DNA from: CAZHDI01 sp964531285
GTDB lineage: Bacteria; Pseudomonadota; Alphaproteobacteria; JAJFIK01
Direction: 5' to 3'
DNA length: 13,664 bases
Assembly: GCA_964531285.1 (NCBI GenBank)
Contig: CAZHDI010000092.1
Span: forward strand, 1-13,664
Shown: piece after piece, positions 7,293-13,228 of the stretch
Position numbering within the stretch: the stretch's first letter is position 1
Layout of the letters: every line of letters begins with the position of its first letter
The notes under the pieces: generated by a model
What the model saw: the letters and a program-made list of their open reading frames with translations, nothing else
Told to the model about the DNA's origin: nothing
Databases searched by the model: none
Position numbers and translations under genes: made by a program

Positions 7293-7419
7293 CATCCCGT
7301 GCCGTCTGCCCGGAGCGATCCTGGTGGATCAACGGGCCAAGCCGGCAAAACCGGTTGCCGATGCGTAGCGTGGCGCCCTGGCCCGCCAATCGCAATCCCT
7401 AAGTCATGGATAGTCGCGA

Positions 7420-7460
7420 GTCTTGGCCTGTTTGGGTATGAAGTACGGCCATACCAAGAC
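7420..7460. repeat. Bulged or switching hairpin upstream of ctpA
   Basis: The right arm CATACCAAGAC (7450-7460) can pair both with GGTATG (7435-7440) and with GTCTTGG (7420-7426). The two left arms compete for C7454 and C7455. The result is either a long stem with a 10-nt bulge or two alternative stems. It lies about 205-245 nt upstream of the ctpA start, in the least GC-rich part of the gap. Confidence 0.45.
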
Positions 7461-7542
7461 GCATCGGATCACACCGCCGTTCCCTCCTGGTTACCCGCCC
7501 TGGCGTGAAAAGTCTAAGGATCCGTTTGCCGGGCCGCGCGGA

Positions 7543-8823
7543 TCAGCCGCTGACCGGCCGGGTCCAGCCCGACAGCCAGGGCAGCGGATCGATGGGCGTG
7601 CCTTTCTGGCGAAGTTCGAAATAGAGGTCCGGGCCGCCCTGGACGGCCTCTCCGGCGCTGGCTTCGGCGAGGCGCGCCGCTCCCATGGCGCCCACCGGCT
7701 CGCCGGCGAGCAATTGCTGGCCCACCACGCCGTAAATCTGTTCCAGGCCCGTGAGCACGAAGTGATAGCCATCCCCGGCTTCCAGGATCAGCACCTGTCC
7801 GTAATTGCGGTAGGGCTGGGCAAACACCACGGTACTGTCGAAAGGCGCGACGATTTGCGCTTGGGGCCGGGTGCGGAACACGATGCCTTCGCTGTTGGCG
7901 CCGGCGGCATCCTCGTCGCCGAATTCCAGAACGATTCGCCCCGCGACCGGCGGGCGCAGGCGCCCCTTCACGCTGGCCAAACGCTCGGGCGGCGGGGCAC
8001 TGGGGGCCGCACCGGATTGACCGGGCAGACGGGGTTTCAGGCGCGGATCCGCGGCCGCTCCCTGGCGCGCCAGTTGCTCGACCAGCGAGCGCAGATCGCG
8101 GGCTTCGGAGGCAAAGCGGGCCACCCGTGCGGCCTCGACGGAGGCGGCGATCTGCTTGGCCTTCTGCAAACGCTCCTTTTCAGCGAGGAGATCGGCCAAT
8201 TCCGCCCGTTCGGCATTGAGGGCTTCGCTTGCCGCGTTCTGGTCGTCGCGCTGGCGTTCGATCCCGGCGCGCACCTCCATCAAGCGGTCAAGTTCGGTGC
8301 CCAGAAGCTCGGCCTGGCGGTGAATGTCCGGCACGACCGACCCCAGGAGCATGGCACTGCGGGCGGCCTCCACCGCATCGTCCGGCTGGACGAGCAGGGC
8401 GGGCGGCTGGTTGCGCTCCATCACCTGCAGTGCGGCGATGATCGAGACCAGCGCGCGCTGGCGCACCTTGAGGCGGTCCACGAGGTCGATCTCGTTCTTG
8501 AGCAGCCCCTCTAGCCGGGATTCGATCCGGGTGAGCCGGGCCTCCAGCACCTGAACTTCCAACGCGGCTTCGACGGAGCGTTTGCGGATGCGTTCGGTTT
8601 CCTGCGTCAGCCGTTCGGCCTCGGCCTGATGGGTTTCCAGGCGCACGCGGCTTTCATCGAGCTGGGTTTCAATTTCGCGCAGCCGGTCTTCGGACAACTC
8701 ATCGCCGTCCCGGCTCAAGGCGGGGTGCACCGTGGAGGTCACCACAGCCAGTATCGCGATCCCTGCCGGCAGGCGCAGGCGGCCGCCCAAAGGGCGAAGG
8801 ATATGACGGCGGCGTGCGGTCAC
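7543..8823 (-). CDS. envC: EnvC-type murein hydrolase activator with degenerate LytM domain
   Basis: A 426-residue exported protein. It has a basic N-terminus and hydrophobic core (about 16-36), then long coiled-coil stretches rich in Glu, Arg, Leu and Gln (about 42-130 and 165-255), a proline-rich linker (258-284), and a C-terminal LytM/M23-like domain (about 286-418). The zinc ligands of active M23 peptidases are gone: the usual HxGxD region reads NSEGIVFRT (310-318), and the usual HLHFE reads DLYFE (399-403). This architecture is that of EnvC, which does not cut peptidoglycan but activates N-acetylmuramoyl-L-alanine amidases at the division site. The start is the GTG at 8823; no ATG fits the leader, and the nearest GGAG is 11 nt away. 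It lies 154 nt after rlmH. The symbol is by architecture and position only. Confidence 0.85.
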   Translation of the reverse strand: MTARRRHILRPLGGRLRLPAGIAILAVVTSTVHPALSRDGDELSEDRLREIETQLDESRVRLETHQAEAERLTQETERIRKRSVEAALEVQVLEARLTRIESRLEGLLKNEIDLVDRLKVRQRALVSIIAALQVMERNQPPALLVQPDDAVEAARSAMLLGSVVPDIHRQAELLGTELDRLMEVRAGIERQRDDQNAASEALNAERAELADLLAEKERLQKAKQIAASVEAARVARFASEARDLRSLVEQLARQGAAADPRLKPRLPGQSGAAPSAPPPERLASVKGRLRPPVAGRIVLEFGDEDAAGANSEGIVFRTRPQAQIVAPFDSTVVFAQPYRNYGQVLILEAGDGYHFVLTGLEQIYGVVGQQLLAGEPVGAMGAARLAEASAGEAVQGGPDLYFELRQKGTPIDPLPWLSGWTRPVSG

Positions 8824-8977
8824 GGCGGTCAGGCTCCGGGCCGGGGGCGAACATGGGCGACGGCGCTGGGCAATCGCATTACCGAATCACCAGGATTGGC
8901 GCCTGAGTCTAGGGGCCGTCCCGGTGTGAAGTCCATACGCCCCGGCTGGGGCCAAAGTGAGGTGAAGCCCGCGCCGG
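8824..8977. other. 154-nt gap between rlmH and the envC-type gene
   Basis: No gene is supported here. A small hairpin, GCCCC/GGGGC with a 4-nt loop (8939-8952), lies about 26 nt after the rlmH stop and lacks a T run on the minus strand. A TAGACT box further on could be a -10 element for the envC-type gene but has no clear -35 partner. Confidence 0.3.
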
Positions 8978-9460
8978 TCAGGCCCGGTGATAGGGGTGCC
9001 CGGCGAGGATCGTGGCGGCGCGATAGATCTGTTCGGCCAACATGGCGCGCACCAGCATATGGGGCCAGGTGGCCGCGCCGAACGCGAGCTTGCGGTCGGC
9101 CCGGTCGGCCAGCGCCGGATCGAGGCCGTCGGCGCCGCCGATCAGAAATGCGCAAGCCGGAGCCCCCTCATCGCGCCACCGGGCGATCAGGGCGGCCAGA
9201 TCCTGTGAGGTCAGGTTGCGGCCGTGCTCATCGAGTGCGATCAGCCGGGCGCCGTCCGGCACAGCAGCGGTGAGCAAGTCGGCTTCCCGGCGCTTGGCAT
9301 CGCCGGATCCTGCGGCCCGGCGGTCATCGCATTCGGCCAGGTCCAGCGGCTTCAGCCCAAGCGGGCGCGCAATCGCATCGAACCGCCCGCGATACGTGTC
9401 CAGCAGGGTCTGTTCAGGCGACGGCTTGGCCTTACCCATGGCCGCGATCACCATGCGCAT
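8978..9460 (-). CDS. rlmH: 23S rRNA (pseudouridine1915-N3)-methyltransferase
   Basis: A 160-residue SPOUT-class methyltransferase of normal length. Diagnostic segments are LIALDEHGRNLTS (73-85), LIGGADGL (106-113), which forms part of the SAM-binding knot, TWPHMLVRAMLAEQIYRA (131-148), and the C-terminal GHPYHR (154-159). The enzyme acts as a dimer on the 70S ribosome and methylates pseudouridine 1915 in helix 69 of 23S rRNA. The ATG at 9460 has GGGGAG five bases upstream; a second in-frame ATG at 9454 is less well placed. It follows rsfS by 52 nt, the standard neighbour order, so both are probably on one transcript. Nothing is odd in the sequence. Confidence 0.96.
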   Translation of the reverse strand: MRMVIAAMGKAKPSPEQTLLDTYRGRFDAIARPLGLKPLDLAECDDRRAAGSGDAKRREADLLTAAVPDGARLIALDEHGRNLTSQDLAALIARWRDEGAPACAFLIGGADGLDPALADRADRKLAFGAATWPHMLVRAMLAEQIYRAATILAGHPYHRA

Positions 9461-9512
9461 GGGATCTCCCCTGTCATCCGTTCACCAAAGCCCGATGGCG
9501 GGTCCGCCGGCC

Positions 9513-9932
9513 TTAGTGGCCGACAGCCGTCTCCGGCGCGGGTTCCACACCCCAGATTTTCTCCAGGTTGTAGAAGCTGCGCACTTCCGGGCGGAACAGA
9601 TGCACGACGACATCGCCGGCGTCGATCAAGACCCAGTCGCAGCTGGACAGGCCCTCGATACGGACCGTGCCGCAGCCGGCCTCCTTGAGGCGGCGGGCCA
9701 GATGATCGGCGATTGCGGAAACATGCCGGTGCGACCGGCCGCTGGCGATCACCATGGTGTCCACCATGGCCGACCGGCCCACAAGGTCGATGGCGATTAC
9801 GTCCTCGGCCTTGTCGTCGTCGAGGGAGGTCAGAACGAGCGTTGTGAGATCCCCGTCGGCGGACAGCGTCTTCCGATCCGAGGGGATGTCAGGTCGACCG
9901 CTTGGCGCGGGACCGGCTGATCCTAAGCTCAG
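9513..9932 (-). CDS. rsfS: Ribosomal silencing factor RsfS, probable CTG start
   Basis: RsfS binds uL14 on the large ribosomal subunit and blocks joining with 30S when nutrients are short. The family signature is clear: SLDDDKAEDVIAIDL (36-50), DTMVIASGRSHRHV (58-71) and DWVLIDAGDVVVHLFRPEVR (99-118), with FYNLEKIWG to close. The frame is open from 9977 down to the stop, but the first ATG, GTG or TTG in it is the GTG at 9782, which would remove the conserved first 50 residues. The best start is CTG at 9932 (139 residues): GAGGA lies seven bases upstream at 9940-9944. A second CTG at 9866 (117 residues) has only a close GGAAG. The first 25 residues of the longer form look unstructured. The gene lies between egtD and rlmH. 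Product certain, start uncertain. Confidence 0.9.
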   Translation of the reverse strand: MSLGSAGPAPSGRPDIPSDRKTLSADGDLTTLVLTSLDDDKAEDVIAIDLVGRSAMVDTMVIASGRSHRHVSAIADHLARRLKEAGCGTVRIEGLSSCDWVLIDAGDVVVHLFRPEVRSFYNLEKIWGVEPAPETAVGH

Positions 9933-9939
9933 TGTGTGT

Positions 9940-9944
9940 TCCTC
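9940..9944 (-). promoter_or_regulatory. Shine-Dalgarno that supports the CTG start of rsfS
   Basis: On the minus strand the sequence GAGGA stands seven bases before a CTG codon (9932-9930) that is in frame with rsfS. The ATG (9948) and GTG (9946) nearby in another frame meet stops at once, so no normal start codon can use this site. Confidence 0.55.
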
Positions 9945-9982
9945 ACATTGGGCCGCAGGGCGGCCGTTACCGACTGATCAAA

Positions 9983-10000
9983 CGTTCGGCATGCCGAACG
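9983..10000. repeat. 18-bp perfect palindrome between egtD and rsfS
   Basis: CGTTCGGCATGCCGAACG is its own reverse complement. As RNA it forms a 7-bp stem with a CATG loop, 63 nt after the egtD stop, followed on the minus strand by TTTGATC. It could be a short terminator of the egt genes or an operator for a dimeric regulator in front of rsfS. A poor promoter-like pair (TTCATT, 17 nt, TAATCT with the latter at 10006-10011 on the minus strand) lies just upstream of it, which would place the palindrome near the transcript start. Confidence 0.5.
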
Positions 10001-10063
10001 CCTTCAGATTAGCACGGTTCGCGGGGGGAATGAAATCGCCGCGATCACACTTATGTTCCGGCG

Positions 10064-11071
10064 TCAATCCTTGGATGCCACGAGATAATGCAGGCTGAAC
10101 AGATCATCCGGATCGCACCAGACCTCGCGGGCGGTGAAATCGGCGCTCCGGGCGATGCGGTGGAAGCCATCGACGGTGTATTTGTGCGAGTTCTCGGTAT
10201 GGATCGTCTCGCCGGCCGCAAAGGCGAAGGTCTGCCCGCCGACGGTGATCGCCGTCGCGCGGCGCGCCGCTAGATGCATTTCGATGCGTTGCCTCTCGGG
10301 ATTGAAGAAGGCGCGGTGCTCGAACGCGTCGGGATCGATATCGGCACCGAGTTCCGTCTGCATCCGGACGAGAAGATTGAGATTGAATGCCGCCGTGTGC
10401 CCGCCCGCGTCGTTGTAAGCGGCTTCCAGGCGCTCGGTATTCTTCACGAGATCGACACCGATCAAGAGACTGCCATCGTCGCCGAGAAGGTCGCGGGCAT
10501 GGGTCAGAAACGCGGTGGCGTGTTCCGGGGTCAGATTGCCGATGGTCGATCCGGGGAGAAATCCGAGCCGCCCGCCCGCGCTGGCGGCAACATCCGTGGG
10601 CAGAGCAATGGGCTGCGTAAAGTCGGCGCAGATTGCCCCGACCTGAATGGCCGGATAATCGCGGGCGATCAGCGTTGCGGCCTCACGCAGGTGATCGCTG
10701 GAAATATCGATGGCGACATATTCGGCAGGATCCTTGAGCGCATCGAGCAGGGCGCGGATTTTCCAACTCGATCCGCTGCCATATTCGACCACGGACGCTT
10801 CCGCCGGAGCCAGGGCCTTCAGGTCCGCGCCCATGGATTTCAGAAGCGCCATCTCCGTACGCGTTACATAGTATTCAGGCGTCCGGCAGATATCGTCGAA
10901 AATCTCCGAGCCGCGCTTGTCATAGAAATATTTCGGCGACATGGTTTTTGGGCTGGCGCCAAGGCCTGCCAAGGTATCGGCCAGGAAATTGTCCTGCGGC
11001 GGTTCAAGATCGATGAAATAGGCGAGCGGACCGGTGGCGGCGGCAGCCGCGTCTAAGGTCGAATTGGGCAT
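10064..11071 (-). CDS. egtD: L-histidine N-alpha-trimethyltransferase (ergothioneine)
   Basis: A 335-residue SAM-dependent methyltransferase that makes hercynine from histidine, the first step of ergothioneine synthesis. Family marks in order: SPKYFYDKRGSEIFD (45-59), PEYYVTRTE (65-73), the SAM-binding loop EYGSGSSWKIRALLDAL (96-112), PGSTIGN (173-179) whose Asn binds histidine in studied EgtD proteins, FNLNLLVRMQTELGAD (229-244), and ENSHKYT (293-299) with the Glu and Ser that hold the substrate. All of these are present, so the enzyme should be active. It is cytoplasmic and of normal length. The ATG at 11071 has AAGGA seven bases upstream. It begins 22 nt after egtB, which makes a tight two-gene unit. 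The DUF2260 label is an older name for this family. Confidence 0.95.
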   Translation of the reverse strand: MPNSTLDAAAAATGPLAYFIDLEPPQDNFLADTLAGLGASPKTMSPKYFYDKRGSEIFDDICRTPEYYVTRTEMALLKSMGADLKALAPAEASVVEYGSGSSWKIRALLDALKDPAEYVAIDISSDHLREAATLIARDYPAIQVGAICADFTQPIALPTDVAASAGGRLGFLPGSTIGNLTPEHATAFLTHARDLLGDDGSLLIGVDLVKNTERLEAAYNDAGGHTAAFNLNLLVRMQTELGADIDPDAFEHRAFFNPERQRIEMHLAARRATAITVGGQTFAFAAGETIHTENSHKYTVDGFHRIARSADFTAREVWCDPDDLFSLHYLVASKD

Positions 11072-11093
11072 TGGGTGGTCCTTATGCTGACGG

Positions 11094-12443
11094 TCAAGGT
11101 GCGTCCGAAGCCAGACGGATGCCGCTGAACTGCCAGCGGGCGTCGGGCGGAAAAAAGTTCCGGTATGTCGCGCGGATGTGGCTCTGAGGCGTTGCGCAGG
11201 ATCCCCCGCGCAGGACCGTTTGATTGCACATGAACTTGCCATTGTACTCGCCGAGGCTGCCCTCCAGGGGGCGGAACCCCGGATAGGCGGCATAAGGGCT
11301 TGCAGTCCATTCCCAGACGTCGCCGTAAAGTTGGGTGAGGCGATCATCCGTAGCAAGAGCCATCGGCGCTGCAAGCGGCTCGGGCGCGCGCGCGATGGGG
11401 CCGTCCGTATGCAGCAGGTTGCCTTTGATGGGCATGCCGCTCGCGGCGTGTTCCCATTCGGCCTCGCCGGGCAGGCGTTTGCCCGCCCAGGCGGCAAAGG
11501 CGGCCGCTTCATAAAGGCTGATGCTGGTCACAGGTTTGGCCGGGTCGAGCGGGCGCTCGCCGCCCAGTGTGAACTCCGTCCACGTTCCATCACGGTCGCG
11601 CCAGTACAGCGGATGGCGCCAAGCCTGCTCCTGCACCGTCGCCCAGCCGTCCGAAAGCCACAGGGTCACCGTGTCATAGCCGCCGTCCTGCACGAAGGCC
11701 AGATACTCGCCATTGCTGACCGGACGGGAGGCGAGGGCGAAGGGGCGCAAAATTGTGTCGTGGCGCGGGGTCTCGTTATCGAACGCGAAGCCCGATCCCT
11801 CATGCCCGATAGCCGCGACGCCGCCCTCGAACTCAATCCAGTGGGGCGGCGGCGGGGTTTCGGACACGATACTGCCGCTGTCGGTCCCGGGCGGATAAGC
11901 CGCGGGCAGGATCGGATTCATGCTGAACGCGTGTCTGATATCCGTGAGCAGAAGTTCCTGGTGCTGTTGTTCATGGTTGAGGCCGACGGTCACCAGGTAA
12001 GACACATCCGCCCATTGATCGCCTGCCACCGTGTCGATGAGCTGACGCATCGCTTTATCGACATGGGCGCGATAGGCGCGGACCTCCTCAACGCTCGGAC
12101 GGCTCAGCAGGCCGCGCCGGGGGCGCGCATGCATGGCACCGACGGTGTGGTAGTAGGAATTGAACAGAAACCCGAAATCGGGATGAAAGGGTGTATACTG
12201 AGGAGAAAATTTTTGAAGGAGAAAGGTTTCAAAGAACCAGGTGGTGTGCGCGAGATGCCATTTGGTGGGGCTGGCGTCCGGCATAGACTGAAGGATCTGA
12301 TCTTCCGGCGAAAGCGGGGCGGCCAGATGCTCACTGCCTGCCCGAACGGCAGTGTAACGAGCTGCCATCTGCGCGCGATGCGCGTCGGCGGACTCGGAGC
12401 CGGCGGCGGGCGGACCCAATTTGAATTTAATACCAGCGGTCAT
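11094..12443 (-). CDS. egtB: Ergothioneine biosynthesis sulfoxide synthase EgtB
   Basis: A 449-residue non-haem iron enzyme that joins hercynine to a cysteine-type thiol with O2. The N-terminal DinB-like half carries the iron ligands: His66 in HLAHTTW (63-69) and the HxxxHxE motif His157, His161, Glu163 in NHEQQHQE. The C-terminal half is a formylglycine-generating-enzyme-type domain, seen in RPVSNGEYLAF (240-250), KRLPGEAEWEHAA (322-334), YGDVWEWT (373-380) and RGGSCATPQSH (412-422). The length fits single-protein EgtB. No egtA or egtC is in the window, so the thiol donor may be cysteine or gamma-glutamylcysteine. The ATG at 12443 is chosen over one 14 codons upstream because of an ideal Shine-Dalgarno. 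A segment at 12181-12240 is strikingly AT-rich (23 G+C of 60). It follows nadD by 59 nt. Confidence 0.94.
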   Translation of the reverse strand: MTAGIKFKLGPPAAGSESADAHRAQMAARYTAVRAGSEHLAAPLSPEDQILQSMPDASPTKWHLAHTTWFFETFLLQKFSPQYTPFHPDFGFLFNSYYHTVGAMHARPRRGLLSRPSVEEVRAYRAHVDKAMRQLIDTVAGDQWADVSYLVTVGLNHEQQHQELLLTDIRHAFSMNPILPAAYPPGTDSGSIVSETPPPPHWIEFEGGVAAIGHEGSGFAFDNETPRHDTILRPFALASRPVSNGEYLAFVQDGGYDTVTLWLSDGWATVQEQAWRHPLYWRDRDGTWTEFTLGGERPLDPAKPVTSISLYEAAAFAAWAGKRLPGEAEWEHAASGMPIKGNLLHTDGPIARAPEPLAAPMALATDDRLTQLYGDVWEWTASPYAAYPGFRPLEGSLGEYNGKFMCNQTVLRGGSCATPQSHIRATYRNFFPPDARWQFSGIRLASDAP

Positions 12444-12453
12444 GATCACCTCC
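12444..12453 (-). promoter_or_regulatory. Full-length Shine-Dalgarno of egtB
   Basis: GGAGGTGATC stands directly before the ATG of egtB. It is complementary over its whole length to the usual 3' end of bacterial 16S rRNA (GATCACCTCC). No other gene in the window has so long a match. It fixes the start at 12443. Confidence 0.85.
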
Positions 12454-12502
12454 GTTGCGAAGTGTTCCGACAATGTGGGCTCCACCCCGGCCGCTTCAAC
12501 TC

Positions 12503-13228
12503 TTAAGTGCCAGATTCGCTGGGATTGTGATCGGGATTTTCGAGGATCAAGGGGTTACCCTGACGATCCAACGGCACGGATGTCCAGGACGTGCCCTCGG
12601 GAAGCGCGTGGCGGATCCCGCTAGCCGATCTGGGGTTGAGCTTGGCATGGAGATAAACCCAGGCCGGCGGCTCGGCGATCGGGAGCGCGGCGGCGCCTTC
12701 ACCACTGATCCGGGATGCGGCAAAGCGCTGCGCGGCCTTGCCCATCTGCGCCTTCAGGCCATAGCCCGGCCGGTCGATGACGGCGATCGGCATGGTGCGG
12801 GCGATCAGGTCCCAATTTTGCCAGCGCGGCAGTTGGACCAGATTGTCCGCGCCCATCAGCCAGACGAATGCGATGGCCGGGAAGCGCTGGCGCAGGGCGC
12901 GCAAGGTGTCGGCGGTGAAGCGGGTGGACAGGCGGGCTTCGATGTCGGTCACGAAGAGGCGCGGGTGCCGGGCGACCATCCGTGCCCGTCGGATCCGGTC
13001 GGCCATGTCGGCAAGCCCGGCGGATGGCTTGAGCGGGTTTTGCGGGCTGACCATCCAGACAACGCGGTCGAGTCCGAGGCGGCGCAAAGCCACCAGCGAA
13101 ATATGCCGGTGACCGTCATGGGCCGGATTGAACGACCCGCCGAGGAGGCCGATACGCAGGCCCGGTACAAAGGCCGCGCGGTCGCGGCCCAGGGCCGTGA
13201 CGGAGGGATCCGCGGGTGGCCGGCTCAC
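12503..13228 (-). CDS. nadD: Nicotinate-nucleotide adenylyltransferase
   Basis: A 241-residue nucleotidyltransferase that converts nicotinate mononucleotide and ATP to deamido-NAD in NAD synthesis. GLLGGSFNPAHDGH (27-40) holds the GGSFNP and H(x)GH nucleotide-binding motifs, FVWLMGADNLVQLPRW (121-136) is the substrate-side motif, and SASGIRHALP (201-210) takes the place of the usual SSTxIR near the C-terminus. The start is probably the GTG at 13228, which overlaps the obgE stop as GTGA; a GTG three codons earlier (13237) is possible. Neither has a strong Shine-Dalgarno, which fits translational coupling to obgE. The first 24 residues before the Rossmann strand are an extra, low-complexity leader. 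Many relatives place rsfS straight after nadD; here egtB and egtD come between. Confidence 0.94.
   Translation of the reverse strand: MSRPPADPSVTALGRDRAAFVPGLRIGLLGGSFNPAHDGHRHISLVALRRLGLDRVVWMVSPQNPLKPSAGLADMADRIRRARMVARHPRLFVTDIEARLSTRFTADTLRALRQRFPAIAFVWLMGADNLVQLPRWQNWDLIARTMPIAVIDRPGYGLKAQMGKAAQRFAASRISGEGAAALPIAEPPAWVYLHAKLNPRSASGIRHALPEGTSWTSVPLDRQGNPLILENPDHNPSESGT

Larger units (their letters stand above)
7214..7542. other. 329-nt intergenic region between envC-type gene and ctpA
   Basis: No coding region is supported here. It holds an 18-bp GC palindrome (7275-7292), a bulged hairpin (7420-7460), and a short CCGG stem with an AAAA-rich loop (7342-7354). On the minus strand this is the leader of ctpA and the trailer of the envC-type gene. 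I see no convincing -35/-10 pair. The stretch 7390-7470 is clearly less GC-rich than the flanking genes, which fits a promoter or leader. Confidence 0.6.

Noticed and set aside
7543..8823. An active M23 zinc endopeptidase
   Set aside because: The HxGxD and HxH zinc ligands are replaced, so an EnvC-like activator without catalysis fits better.
9513..9782. An 89-residue RsfS starting at GTG 9782
   Set aside because: It would lose the conserved N-terminal segment that is plainly encoded upstream in the same frame.
9042..9920. 292-codon open frame on the plus strand opposite rlmH and rsfS
   Set aside because: Serine- and arginine-rich translation typical of antisense GC-rich DNA; both minus-strand genes are certain.
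11178..12506. 442-codon open frame on the plus strand opposite egtB
   Set aside because: The minus strand encodes a complete EgtB with iron ligands and an ideal Shine-Dalgarno; the plus frame has no motif and crosses the egtB start.
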